Shown: positions 1 to 13,444 of the stretch, piece after piece | Layout of the letters: every line of letters starts with the position of its first letter | Numbering within the stretch: the first letter of the stretch is position 1 | NCBI RefSeq assembly: GCF_901000735.1 | Contig: NC_081551.1 | Location: forward strand, 21,666,545 to 21,730,544 | Origin: Corylus avellana | Lineage: Eukaryota > Streptophyta > Magnoliopsida > Fagales > Betulaceae | Reading direction: 5' to 3' | DNA length: 64,000 nt | Made by a program: the position numbers and the translations under genes | The notes under the pieces: model-generated | Databases searched by the model: none | Told to the model about the DNA's origin: nothing | The model's input: the letters and a program-made list of their open reading frames with translations, nothing else

Positions 1-1049
1 GTAAAAATCAGAATTTGTTAAAAGAAGAAAACAATGGTTAATTTTCATTGCCACATCATCCAAATTATATAACAATCATATATCCGTCCACTAAATAGTA
101 TTACTCCAAACTAACATGTCCCTAGATCATGTGATTTTCATGTAGATTCATATGCTTCATTAAAAATGCATGTAAAAAGCACACGTTCTAGAGTCGGTGG
201 TCAATTTAATAGATTAGGTTAGAAATTTGTCTTTTTGATGAAAAATTGTCCCTTAAAAGAAGAGTAATACTACACACCTACTCCCGCACTCTCTAACTTA
301 TAAAATCATTACTAATAATAATTTTAAAAACCACGACAGAAAGTGTGTAACATCACTCTTGAATGTGACCGTTCAAGGGAGGATACTGATGGGTCAATAC
401 ACTATGCTGCTTAGAAAGTGAATGTACACGAGCTTGCTTTGACAAATGGTCTGCAGGAGAAATAAATGCATGACACTCAGTGTGCAATATTTGACAACTT
501 CGACCCTCATAATTAACTAAATACCTCCAATACTTTTTGACAACAATATGAGAATCTTATTCTACTTTTAATCCTTTTCAAAATCTAAACTCAAGAAGCA
601 ACATTTATGACATCAAGGTTCACCGGCTAACGTGAAGAATAATGCCATATACCACACCAATATCCTATTCTATCGAAGTGGCAAGGTCTAATACTAATAA
701 CTTTTGAATCGGCCATTGAGAAGCATAAAAAAGGACGTAGAATGAATTGCAGTATATAAAATAGAATGGAGATATTCACAATTGGCAGAACACCTTTCTA
801 TATATATATCTGCAGTCCTAACTTCTGTTTGCAATGGCTCTCATGACATATTTATCACTAAGCACGACTTCATTTAATTATACATTTAAGATGAGAGAAT
901 CAGAATGAGACTCGAGAATAAGAAAATACAGCAACATTTCATGCCGCGAAGATTTCAACTCATTATAATTGAAAAATTACACATTACAGAACTTGCCTTC
1001 AATTTACAACAAAATGCTACAAACTCCAGGCCAATCTAGCATGGCAGCA
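1..1049. other. 3' flank of the DENN gene, no firm gene
   Basis: This stretch lies beyond the stop codon of the minus-strand DENN gene. The part just below 1049 should contain its 3' UTR, because the minus strand reads directly on from the stop into AT-rich sequence. I see no other supported gene. A minus-strand open frame of about 65 codons ends at 353-355 but could not be assigned. Confidence 0.4.
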
Positions 1050-4000
1050 TTATTCCTTCTGGAAGAATGAGAGAACGAGATCTGTATGTACAGAAAAGAG
1101 TTGCGTGTCCACGAAAAGCTGCTTGGGATGATAGAGAGAGTGGAAGAAAAAAGTTAGCATGATTCCATAATACAGAGCATTAAGAGCATCCCAAACGAGT
1201 AATTTGACTAAACCCTTGCAGGGTTTTAATATGACATCCTAAAATAAAGATAAACCAATATCATGGTTGTTAATCAAAGCTGGGGCACCTAGAAGGAAAA
1301 GAAGCGGTTTTAAGAATTATTCTTGAACCCATGACCTCACCTACCACCCTCTTCAGACCTATTATTGTTTTGATAAGTAAACACAATTTACTAAAAAAGC
1401 GCAAAAGGTGCAATTAAAGTATGTAGGAAATATATAAGGGAAACGCCTAATTAGCAGAAGAAAAAGGCCGAAAGCTAAAAATATTAAAGTCAAAGACAGT
1501 TGTCCAGTGATAAAGAGTCTTGAAGAAAAAATCCCCTTGGTTCCGCTGTCGGTCCTTCGCAGCCTTCAAAACTTCTATCATTTTTTTTTTTTGCCAAATA
1601 CACCACATACAGCAAGAGAGAACCATCTTTCACATAATAGCATTCTGAAGCCTACCAAAATACCCTTTCCAGAAAGCGAAAAGGTTTACCACACGACTAG
1701 GCATAGCCCACACCAACCTACAAGGTTGAAGATGGTATTCCATAGGACGCTAGCCATCTCACAATTAAGTAAAAGTAGGTCCATTGACTCTCATTCTCTC
1801 TCCTCTTAGGGCCAATAACTTGATAAAAAAAATTGCCTTGCATAAACAAATGAAAATCATGTTGGATGGTAGGGAAACACACCTTCATAAATGGACGATC
1901 ACGACTAGGGAATGAGTCGATGAAACTCTCCTTCAAAAGCAATGATACCTATAAAGTAGAAGGGATTTAGTTTTAGATTTCCAGCAATATTTTATAGATT
2001 GTTAAAACAAGTCAATGTTATCAAATGATTATTTGCCCTTCCACATCCAAAGTCAAATCATCATGTAGTTGTGCATCTATGTTTGCACACTTGTTGGGTA
2101 TGAAAGTCTTTGAGCACAAAGTTATCATTTTCTCCATCCATCAAGTAAAGTGAAAAAATGAATCTTCACTTTCCTGATAAACAAAAGGGACTTTAAATAA
2201 TAATCTGATCCCTATGCTAACTTCTACATGATAGTGAAGATTCATTTTTTCACTATACTTGATGGATGGAGAAAATGATAACGTTTTTGCACATGTCTGC
2301 ATAAATTTCTAATTCCCATCCCTTTAATCTTAGTGATGTTTGTATCTACCACTTAAATATCAGATCTGGATTAAAAGAATATAGTGAAACTTTTTCATGA
2401 TAGGTAAAAGGAGGTCTAATTTAAAAGAATATAGTGAAACTTTAATCAACGCTATTTCATCAAGCAAATCCTTTTTTCTAAAAACTTGGTTTTTGATACA
2501 TTAATATTTATCCTAAACACTAAAAGCAAATAGAAAAATGGTGAATTTAATGAAGATTCTAACATTTTTCCTTGCCTTGGGCCCAAACTCCTGCTCAATT
2601 AATAAGACCCAACACATAGAATATTAAACTTAAATGAGAGGTATTTGTATTCAAACTAAAAAACCACCTACATTGATATCATGATGAATTACCATTTATC
2701 TCAAAGGCCGATAGAAATGTGAATTTAATTATTTAATCAATATTCTAAAAGTTACCATAAAAAAATAAAAAAAGAGAAACTTCACTCCCCCCGGGGGAAA
2801 GCATCAATTGTTCTGCAATCATAACCTCAAACTTTTAATTTTTGCAAAGTCAGTATTCCAAGAATTTCCCTCTTTTAATTTCACCATTCTTTTGTTAAAA
2901 TGCCCCCCTTTTTAAATAAAAAAGGTGAGCTGTGGGTGACCATAATTTTATTTTCTTATTATTATTTTGAAAAAGCGGGGCATTTGAACAAAAAAATGGT
3001 GAAATTAAAAGGGAGAAATTCTTGGGACACTGACGTTGCATAAATTAAAAGTTCGAGGTTATAAGTGCAAAACCATTGATATAGGGGCAAGTGAAGTTTC
3101 CCCAAAAAATAAAAAGAAAAATTGATTTTAGCATTCACAACCAACTATTAGAAACCAGTCAAATCAAGATTGCCTAACATTCAACTTGGAAAAAAAAAAA
3201 AAAAATACAAACCTTATCATCATTGGACTGTACATTTGTAATTGTATGTGAACGGAGCTTAGAGCAAAGAGAATCCAAGTAAGACCTTAGTACTGCTAGG
3301 AAACCCTTGGCTGCTTCGACCTACATGTCACAAAAACATCAGAACAACAGGGAAGCTACCACTGAAATTACAGTTTGCCACATCATTACTAGGTAAGAAT
3401 CATTTCAAATAGAAAATATATGGCAGATTGGACATCACTGATACTTGATAAAGTTGATATAATTAGCTTAATTGATGTGTCTATTACTTGTCCAGGCTTA
3501 ATAATTGTTCCTGCCAAAACTAAGATGGTCAAATCAAGATAAGAAACTAAAGAAGGCAGTGAACCTAGGTTCTGCACTAAAAAATAATAAAATATAGATC
3601 ATTTCCTACAATTAATCAATTAAGATAATACGGGAACAAATATGTATTACGAAAGGCAAAAGCTACAAAACAATGGCATATCTTATCAACAATGAGTAAT
3701 CACACAGACTGCTCGCCAGCATTCTTTGAGGCTTGTGACAACATAAGAAGTTCAATTTGCACAAGAGCATAAAAGGTCATATTAGCAAGGGTGCAGATCT
3801 GCAAACAAAGGATACTGACAACCATCTTGTATGGATGTGGCCAGCAGAAAAAAACACTAGCAAGCACAAACCAACCCAATCTTAGTATTAAAGGTAAAGG
3901 CAAAAAGCCATGCTGGAACCATGATGAAGTGGTCGCAACAAGAAAGCAAACTACAGAATCAGCTTTACCAAATACAACAACAGTACTCAACTAAACTCCC

Positions 4001-7000
4001 AATGCCTGAGGTTCTCAAGGAAAAGATCACAAACAAAAGCTGCTACTAATACAATCGTTCTAAGGATTTTTACTATAATGACAAACAATCATAACCACAA
4101 TGTAACTATTACCAAGGTCTAACAATATGTTATTTCAAATAAAAACAGAGGAAGCCTCTCAAGAATATTACAAACAAGGGCTTCCTGCTAGCCTGAACAT
4201 TCATCAATAGCATTAACAGCTTGTGAGAATTGAGAAAAGGGAGACTTAACGCAGGGGGTGGAGGTTATAAAGGAAGGAACAATGGGGACAAAACAGTAAG
4301 GCAGAAGGGCACACCTGCACATCTGTGCATTCGTACACTGGCCGTTTCCTCCCCAAATAACTTTCTCCTACAAGTTTTGCATGATAAGGACGTAAGGAGG
4401 AAAATAACTCCTTTTGTTGTGGCAGTTGAGGTATTGACGGTGACTTCACCTGATTAATCATGCAATAAATAAGGTTTAGATAACTTGCTACAAAGTTTAA
4501 GCTGAACAATGGGTCCAAATAATAATGGAACTAAACAATATTAAGAAGTTACATAAAGTAGGCAGCAAGAGAACATCACCAAATGTAATAGACAAATAAT
4601 ATGATGCAAAAGAAAATCATGCATTTAAACTGAATTTTGCCCTTTATATTTGCTGGCCAAGATTACAGCGTCCTTTCCCTTGTATCAGCTTCCATGAGTA
4701 CTCACCCCCATCAAACCACTTTACATTATTTTCAAACTTAGAACCACAATAAAGTCTCCTCCATGTCCGTAAATACTCTAGGATCCATGGGCCTCAAACC
4801 CTCATGACCCATAAAAAGGATGCTATCCAAGTCTCAACCAATTGCCAATCACGGATGAGAAGAAAATAAACATTTGATATGGCACATCATAAGTAGGTTG
4901 GTTTCTTATGGTTAAACCCATTTAAGGAGAAATTGTCTGAACCCTAAAATTGTTTTGCAAGAAACAACTGCTATCATTTAAAGAAAAAATGTTAACAGTG
5001 ATTACTCAAATATCTATGATCTTCAATAAGTTTCTGCTTTGTTTAAGGGGTCATAAATTTTTTAAAAAAGGACAATAAGTTTGGATAATGCATCAGTCAA
5101 CCACCAGTCAAAACTTGCTCGAGTCAAAATTAGTTATCCAAATCAAATTTCTAAAGGAAAAAAAGTATACACCTGGTTCTTGTTGACATCAACCAAAATG
5201 ACATTAGTCAACTTTGACTGTACTTCATTGGTTTTGTTCTTCACACCCACCTGTACATGAAAATTACTTTTAGTAATCAACCAGATGTCAGAAGTAGTAC
5301 TACCTAGAGATGACAATGACTGTACGCCAAATTTGGACTCATCTACATCATAAGGACCCTTAAACTTTCCAACAGTATGCATTTGACAAAGGAAATTCTG
5401 GACCCAAACAACCTAACTTGCATGCATTTATTGTCTATAGGCCCATTTCTAGTTATGTGCCGAGTGAAATATGGTAAGATACACAAAGCACAACTAATGA
5501 GCACTTACAATGTACGGGACAGGTGCATCCAAAAAGTCCAGCATGTCATTTGGTAAAACCTGGATGTTTATGCACATGATTAAGACCCAAAGAATAGTTG
5601 AAAAATAATAAGTACTAAAATAATCCTAAAATTCACAGTTGATATTGGCCAGAAGAAAACTATACCGGCATTAGCAGGCTTTGCCACTGGTAGGGACGGA
5701 TTAGAGGGATAATGGACAAAACTGAGGCTGATAAGATTCCCTGTACATCAAGAATTCCAAATCCAATATAATCTCAAAGGCTGTATTGTATTTCTGAGAC
5801 TACTGTTAAATTAAGATAAATTATATTTTACTGTTGGTTATTTGATTTAGAAGATATGGTTAAGTTTGTCTTGTTAGTATATGTATTTGAATTGAAGTGT
5901 GTAACTTTCCTTTATAAACAATAACAGTGTGTGAGGGGGATTATTATGAAAAATATCCTACCCCTTATTTTTAGTAACTACTAAAAGCAAATGACAAAAC
6001 GTAAATAATTCAAATAGATTCACATACCAGATTGGAACAAACAACCACAATATGCTTCTCCAGTAGAGCTCCTGCAACCAATGTCAAGACCTACAAAGTG
6101 CAAAGACAATCAATATCTATGTTTCAGCCATCATGTAAACCTTGCATACAAGCAAGACATAACCTCTCACATCCAAATTACCGCTGATTACGGGAAGAAA
6201 CCACCATATTCACCCTGATCAGCATAATTCATATTAAAGATACATGATATCTGTAACATAGTGACAACATTCTAACAGAGACTAGAAATACATATAGGAG
6301 GCTACAACATTTGATGATATATCAACTGTAAGGCCCTGGCTTTTACGTAAGTCATAAAGCAGAATTATTGCTATTCCACGTGGCGCTACTACTAAACTTT
6401 TACACTTGCAATGGAAGATTTGAGTATAATTTTTTTCAAATTTAGAATGTTTATCCAAAAGATGGCACAACGGATATTTTATTCATTTCATAATTTTAGG
6501 GTAAGCGATAAAATGCACAACTACTAGCCAAGCGTACAACAGCTAGCCACAGAGACAAGGATTCCAAGTGCAGGTGCACCCCTTTTTCCTATCAGCTAGT
6601 AGCCCTATTCTGGGTAAGGGCATGAAGCCACCCCCTCTATAGACCTAGCCTCCTTGTGGTTGCTTTCCTTGTTACATACATCTCTATGGGAATGTGGACA
6701 TTTTCTGTAGTAAGACGATTGTTAGTCTAGTCCTACGAAAATTTCACAAACCATCGCTCATGATCTGCAACCCTTTGCTAGACTTTTCAAAAGTGACTGT
6801 ACAACTTACTACAAGACCTATCGAACCTATTTTATATTGTTCGTAGCCTATGCTCAGGTATTCTTTTCCTGGATTTTATTCCTAAAAGGAATTACCTCTC
6901 ATGGGTCCTCAAAGCCGATTACTCTGATACCATCCTATAACACCCCAACTTTTATACAAGTTGTAAAGCGGAATTATCGCAATTCCACGTGGCACTATTA

Positions 7001-9233
7001 CTAAACTTTTATACTCAAATCTTCCGTTGCGAGTGTAAAATTTTAGTAGTAGCGCCACATGGAATTGTGATAATTCTGCTTTACGACTTATATAAAAGTC
7101 AGGTGGTTACATTAATCTTGCAATTTAGTCATATGAGTGTAAACACACACGCATATGCCTATATAGTCTCTTCGTAACAGTGATGAAAAAAATCCAAACA
7201 TAAAGTTTATCCTCGAAAAGATGAGCAGGATGTTACTACTAGCCAAGCTCCAGACAACACTATAATAAAGTGTCCAGCAAAAAATAAATATATAAATTCA
7301 TAGAAAACAACAAAAATGAATGGCAATTAATTTGAGAGCACCATTAATAAAACACAAAGCTGGGCATCAACTTACATTCTCAAGTCGTAAGGAGCCACAT
7401 ATGCATGCAACAGCCCAAACTGATAATGCAGTTGCTTCCTCCTCCACCAAAAGCGCACTGTGAGCCTGATAAAAACCAACAACAATAAGATGCCAACGAC
7501 CAACAATGCCTGAAATAACGAGTAACATTTTTTTTTTCCTGGGCCATTGGAAAGAGAGTTAAATTTCTAGCAAAAATATTGCCAAATAACAAGGTAAGCC
7601 AAAATCATCCACCGATGAAAAAGGTCAGGTTAATTCATCTGATCCTACAAAGTTATCATCAGAATCTACCTCAGCAAACTCCAGACTTGTACTGCATGAT
7701 CTCAAATCAATAGTTGAGCCACCAATATGTAAAACTGTTTCATCTGGTCTGTGATATTCCAAAGGATGCAGGTGCTCCAAAGGCCAAAACCTTAGTGTTG
7801 AACCCCTTGCAGGGAACTGTAACCGATAATACTCGCATATTATCTGTAATGATCCATGGTTGTTTGCCTGGAAACCAGGAAAAATTTGTCAATTGTTAAT
7901 AGTAGATCCAGGGTACATGATTATGAGGCAAACAGCTTAAAAACATTTAAATAGGCATATCTGAAAAATGACTCATTCAAACCTTAGCCCATTCAAGAAT
8001 ATCAATGAGGTCACTGGGATCCTCCTGGCCAGAGAAAGATGCCTCTTCTGTCTCCGTATCATCAACATCACTTCTAAAATTTCTTTCGTCACTAGGAGAA
8101 CCCTGAAAACTGCATAAACCAATATATATATGGCATCTATAAGCTGCTTACGATCATACAACAGTGTTTTCTAATTAAGGCATACACAGCTTACAATCAA
8201 ATAACACTACTTTCTTTCTTTTTTTATAAGTAATCAGAAGTTTTATAAAAAGCATAACTTTCTAATTTCCATCTCCATAGTATTGAAAAGGCATACACAT
8301 AAAACAGTGTTTTTTACCTACACTTGTTATGAATTAGAGAAGCAACTTTATAAAACAACTAGACATTTACATGTCCTCCATTCACTTGCAAATCATTGGA
8401 TAATACTTTACCTTCATTCCTTCTCAATCTACCAGTACCCTTCAGCCAATATAATTCAGAACCAAACAAATGCATTCATGGGCATATGGAGGGAAGGTGA
8501 TATATATATATACTGTCCCCTAAAGGAAAGAAAACGTGAACCCTGAATGTGCTGTTGTCCCTATCACATAATACACTGAACAAGAGAGATTTACCTAGAG
8601 GAAGATTCAGAGCTTTCAGACTGATAATGCCGCAGGAGTGGCAGGACAGCATTTGGTAAACGCTTTTCTACCACTTGCTTGTTTGTTGAGCAATCATCAG
8701 CGTTGATATAACAATCTTCAGAATTTGCAGCACTAGATTCTCTTTTCACTGTCACCATCTCAGAATCAGGATCTACAGGAACACCATTATCATTGACACC
8801 TTTCTTCAGCAAACAAAGGTCCCCATCAAGCATTTGACGATCTTCGTGACTCCCATCATCTGAAACTCTTTCAGGCTTAGACTCTCTTAAACTTAATTCG
8901 GAAGTTTCAGCAGTTCCATTCAGCATGTCCTCTGCAACTCTATGATTCGGTGATACACCATCTGAATTTTCATCTGTATTTTCTTCAAAGTTTTCTTCCT
9001 TCCTACAATCCTCAGGGGACTCAAAATTCAAAATACCAATATCTTTTGTTAACCGTTCCAACCTTTCTTCTGTGAATATGCTGCAGGAAAATTTCAAAAA
9101 ATGACAATATGACCAACGACATGAACAAAGAAAAGAAGTATGTTGCTGGCATTGAATAGTAAATACAAAGTACTATATCAAATAGAACCTTCCTCTAAAA
9201 CATGAATTTACACCCAATGTTACCCATCAACAT

Positions 9234-9265
<32 letters not shown>

Positions 9266-12200
9266 TAGAGAGATTTTGCAGCCTAACCTTATATTTATTT
9301 TATAACTAAAAACTTGAGTTCTCCCATAAGAAAAATCCATTTTAAGGAATCACGTGAAATTTTCTTTAAAAGTTGTTGCTCGGGTCAGGAAAACGCACAT
9401 CCTAAGTTCTATTACACATTCTCTTTCCTCCATTTTGTAGTGATCAAATGGAGAACAGAATGCTCTTGGGTGTCTTTCCAGTTGTGCACCTTAGGAATAT
9501 AGCAAATAAGATCCAGGTTAAACATTAATAATTATATTCAACATGTGCCTACACAAAGAAAAGCCATCACCCTCTATTCCCATTGTAACTCCCACCTACT
9601 GCAATTCAAAACCAAAAGTAAATTGATCAAACATAAATTTACACACCTATTCAATACACCAAAATGCAATTCAAAGAATGGAAGCCTTGAGAGAATGCAA
9701 TAACATCTCCGTGTGGTTAATATATGACGGCTTAAAGATGGGCAGGAAGGTGGTTTATCTGAAATCATGGAAAGCAATCCAGAGGGCTTTTGTACTAGTT
9801 CTTCAACTAACACACAGCATCCGTACATTGTTGAATCATCAGCTACCTATGAAACAAATAAAAAAATTGCATAGGTTTGTATCATACAGAAAAATAAATA
9901 AATAAGGATCCCAAATAATTAACTTGGAGAAAAAGAAAGCAAACAAATTAAATCTATTCAAGTAAAAGGAGAAAATAGCTCAAATGGGGCACACCAGTAC
10001 AAAGTTAAGCAAGTGTCTTAAATTTCAATGCATATCAATTAGAGCTAATAAAAATTAGAAAGCTAACAGTCCATAACTCAATTATGTTAATCCCCTTGGG
10101 CCTTGCATGCCTTCAAGAAGAAGGTTTCTCCTCCTTGAGCATTAAAATACAACTCCAAACAATCACTGAACGGCATGACTCAATAAACTGGTTCATTGCA
10201 AAACCAGCAACTCCGAACATACTTCCCCAGTAATATTAACAGTATATACCACAATAATGGATTTCCATGAGTCTAGCAATATGTTATGCTTAGTGTGTGT
10301 TTAACTGGAGCACACAAGATCTTGGCATAGGAAAAACTAATTCAAACTCCAACCATTCCTATTTAGATTAAATGCTCCTCCGATGATCACATCGTTTCTC
10401 CAAATTGAGCTGTAGCTCCTTTTGAACCTTCATACCCATTTCAGTAATCATTAGATAGATCATTTCTCAAACAATATAGCCATTAATAGGGAATGATTCT
10501 GAGACATTATGAACAATAACAGCCAATGTGTTAGGTTGCTCATGGAATTCTTGTTAAGAAAAGAGCAAATGATACAAATGCAAGAAAACAAAAGCAATGC
10601 AACATAACATCCTGTAGCTTACCTGTAACCGGAATACAAAGGAGAGATCACTTTGTTTGAAGTGTTCCTGTAATATAAGCAATGAACTAGAGGATCAAAA
10701 ATTTCGGAAATTATACTGGAAGCTACTCAAACTGTAAATTTGAAGGAAAACAAACCAAACTAGGCAAATATAACTCATCAAAGGCTACAGTAACATAAGC
10801 ATTAACTAGCTGGTGATAAAAAAGGTTTTCATGATAACACAATGGAGCATAATATGTCAAAGTACCTGCCCAAGAAGAATTTCATTCAACTCACTCATGG
10901 AAGGACTTCTCTCAACGGAATGAACCTGAAATTACACATCACCAAGTTTTAGAAACACCTGTGTAAAAGCTCACGCCTACTTTAAGAACAAACAAAAACA
11001 AAAATCTGCTTTGAGTGCTAAAATACATAAGCAAGAAATAAAATAAAGACTAAAGTCTCAAACCAGTTAGGCGCATAAGCGTTCAGACATTTAACTTCTC
11101 GAAAAGTAGAAAGAAACATGCTCACATGAATATCAGTTGTGCCAAACTTTCTATTCTTACATAAACTGCATGAGTGATGTAGTTGCACCATAGTTTGACA
11201 AATTCTGTTACTTTTTTAATCCCGTTTTTTATATCAGAGAGCGATAACAGGCTAGCGCTTCCCCTCCCAAATACCTCCTTCCCATTGTTGGACCAAAGAC
11301 CAAGAACTTCCCCTTATTAAAGGGCTAGAGGTATCAGATGGCTACAAGGGCCAGTTATGTCTTCACTTAACCGTTGGATTAGTGATATTACACAGTGGAC
11401 CCCCCCACTTTCCCTGAAGGTACAAATGTCTCCTGCTAAAAACAATTGATATCATATGAAAAATTACCCTGAGTTTCCGGTTATTTCTTGTTTATCTTTT
11501 GTCGCAGTTGCGAGCATTATTAGAGAAATATCTTAAAAGTGGTTTTTTTGTGGATAAATCAAATTATATCGAAAAAATACAAGACACTACCCTTAGTAAA
11601 CAGGCACTGTGCAAGAGAATGGCACTAAAAAATTAGCATCCAAAGCTTAAAAAGTCTTAAAAATCTATAAAGGAAGAAAACCAATAACAGCTCAAAGATT
11701 TCATCCAATTAAAAGGGGTAAAGAAAAGGAGGGTATCTGAAGGCTTAATTATCATAGTTTTTACTCTTATTAACTTATGTAGATTTCTATGAACAGACTC
11801 GAACATTAAAAGCGGAAGAGATTTGGAAGGCATCAACTTCTCTAAAGTTTCAAACTTTAATGAGCATTTTTCTAGCGCCAGTAAGATGGTAACTAAATAA
11901 ACTTCAAGCATAAGTTACATTTTATGATTCCACAGCAGCTGAACAACTAGAAGTCATGAGCAATAAGAAATATAGCTCCTAACTTTCAAATACACAAACT
12001 GATCATTCCAAAAATTGACCCAAAAAGCATACACCCAACCTCCAAGCCTCCAGGGAAGCAAAATGAAAGAAGATCTTTGTATTTAAGAGGCAGCTGCTTT
12101 TCTGGAGGGTAAACAAATAAGACCTGAAAATAGAACAACAACCAATCAAATCAAATGTGTAACAAACATCTAAATGCAAATGAACTCAACATTTTCTTAA

Positions 12201-12971
12201 GAATAATACCCACCTGAGGTTCAATGTTGGGTTCTACACGCGATTGATTCTGAGAACTTAGCGCACTTCGCAATCTTCCAGAACCTTCAGACTTTCTGGC
12301 AATGTATTGCCTATGAAGTGCTTGAATATCACAGTTAGGATGAAGCCCTACAACTACCATGCTCTCAAAAAGTTTTGTTGGCTCCTTTAAAGACCTATGA
12401 TCCTGCACACTTAAATAGGATAGATGTTATTCAAAACACTATAGACAAAACTGTCATTTTATGAGAAAAAAGCCACGACAAAAATTGTAATCACCAACTG
12501 CGGCCAGTATCAGCCATCATATTGCCATAATGAACTAACTGAATGAAACAAGCAGGATGGTATGGCTATATAAAATCAAACTTGGAAAACCTTTCAGCAA
12601 CAGCTTGCTGAATTTCCTCCATTGAGAAAAATTAGCAACATGAACATGGAAGAGTCCACTGAAACACCATAGCATACCAAGTATTGCAACTGAAAGCTTG
12701 CCCATTGGCGTTTTTGGCTAGTCAGAACTTCTGGATTGTATGTTGCACTTTTCACTTCAGATGGCTGTGAGAATCCTTTTAGCACTCTAGCAACTTGGCG
12801 CTGCAGTTTTTGTATTGGGCTACCACCATTATCATCTTTCGACGAAAATACCACAGATGGCCGTGGTGAACGAGCAGCAGTGGCAGCAGCAGCCGCAGCA
12901 GCAACAGCTCTTGCAACATCTTCAAACGAAGCACCCCAACCTGGGCTACCTGTCTCTTCATTATTAGCCAT
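1050..12971 (-). CDS. DENN (AEX-3) domain-containing protein, 18 exons
   Basis: A plant DENN-domain protein; DENN proteins are typically guanine nucleotide exchange factors for Rab GTPases in membrane traffic. Exons on the minus strand: 12971-12678, 12402-12214, 12123-12040, 10925-10866, 10667-10623, 9846-9647, 9080-8595, 8091-7983, 7867-7670, 7465-7376, 6090-6028, 5740-5666, 5559-5509, 5250-5173, 4449-4315, 3320-3213, 1948-1883, 1118-1050. They sum to 2400 nt, or 799 residues plus TAA, in frame throughout with GT-AG introns. The N-terminus holds an alanine-rich run (about residues 20-35). The uDENN part includes FVYPPEKQLPLKYKDLL and CYCILSRLPFFELHFGVL. A long Ser/Glu-rich linker lies in exon 7 (about 300-450). 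The cDENN core runs about 490-650 and includes LDFLDAPVPYI. The C-terminal (dDENN) part includes SFIDSFPSRDRPFMK and ends FQKE. The exon 8 acceptor was chosen to keep frame; an AG 11 nt upstream would shift it. The start is the first ATG followed by a conserved reading frame. Function is inferred from the family. Confidence 0.9.
2121..2282. repeat. Inverted repeat (hairpin) in DENN intron 16
   Basis: Two arms of about 52 bp (about 2121-2172 and 2232-2282) are near-perfect reverse complements, sharing TCTCCATCCATCAAGT and its complement, around a loop of about 60 bp. It looks like a small MITE or foldback remnant. No clear target-site duplication was found. Confidence 0.7.
2774..3103. mobile_element. 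MITE with long terminal inverted repeats (DENN intron 16)
   Basis: The left end (GAGAAACTTCACT) and the right end (AGTGAAGTTTCCCC on the plus strand) start inverted arms of about 140-150 bp with scattered mismatches. They meet near the middle, giving a foldback of about 330 bp with no coding capacity. A-rich flanks of the form AAAAAATAAAAA on both sides may be the target-site duplication, but low complexity makes this uncertain. Long arms and ends resembling GGGAAAC suggest a Mutator-type MITE. Confidence 0.7.
6327..7111 (-). mobile_element. TRIM-like element with palindromic terminal repeat (DENN intron 10)
   Basis: Read on the minus strand, a terminal repeat of about 176 bp (7111 to 6936) begins TGTAACCACC and ends GGGGTGTTATA. 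Three bases later comes TGGTATCAGAGTAATCGG, which resembles a primer-binding site complementary to initiator methionine tRNA. About 430 bp of non-coding interior follows. A related terminal copy of about 105 bp ends in CCTTACA at 6327. The 176-bp repeat is itself a palindrome: its halves are inverted copies centred near 7020. The element therefore fits either a small non-autonomous LTR element (TRIM) or a foldback element. It sits between DENN exons 10 and 11, in the same orientation as the gene. Confidence 0.6.
9233..9273. repeat. (GA)n microsatellite in DENN intron 6
   Basis: About 40 bp of GA dinucleotides with a few interruptions, inside the intron between DENN exons 6 and 7. Confidence 0.9.
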
Positions 12972-13235
12972 CCTAAAAAATATCCCTCCTGCACACAATA
13001 ATACAAGTCTGAGATACACAAAATTATTACAAAATCACTAGCTAAATTATAATACATATTCCGGCAGAAACACAAAGCTTGATACTCAAGACCTCACACT
13101 ATATCTGACACCCAGAACTAGAAACGACCAGTCAATAGTTAGCTTAGCAGCAAACACTGTTGTTAACAACTACAAATAAAGCAACTTTTAGATTGTCCTC
13201 AAATCCAAGACAACATAGAGCATAAAAAATGAACG

Positions 13236-13444
13236 ATAAATGATTAAGAACATTTATGAATAGGATCTCCAAAATAAAATCCCATATCAAGAAACACACA
13301 AAATCAAATCAAGAAATTATCCAAAAATCAAAACAACACCTACCATTAGCATTGACTCAATAATCCTCAAATTCCATATAAATGATTAAGAACATTTATG
13401 AATAGGGTCCCCAAAATAAAATCCCATATCAAGAAACACACAAA
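13236..13444. repeat. Direct repeat, 67 bp, period 142 bp
   Basis: Positions 13236-13302 and 13378-13444 are nearly the same 67 bases, differing at about two positions (AGGATCTCC versus AGGGTCCCC). The second copy abuts the CACTA-type array. The repeat lies 265-475 bp upstream of the DENN start codon, in its likely 5' UTR or promoter. Confidence 0.85.

Noticed and set aside
353..555. Minus-strand open frame of about 65 codons (contains YWRYLVNYEGR) ending in TGA
   Set aside because: Open frames of this length arise by chance in AT-rich DNA, no upstream exon was found before the DENN 3' end, and I could not assign a family. A degraded Copia tail is possible but not demonstrable.
12736..13041. 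Plus-strand 101-codon frame with an alanine run
   Set aside because: It is the antisense of DENN exon 1, whose GCN-rich tract is alanine-coding in several frames.
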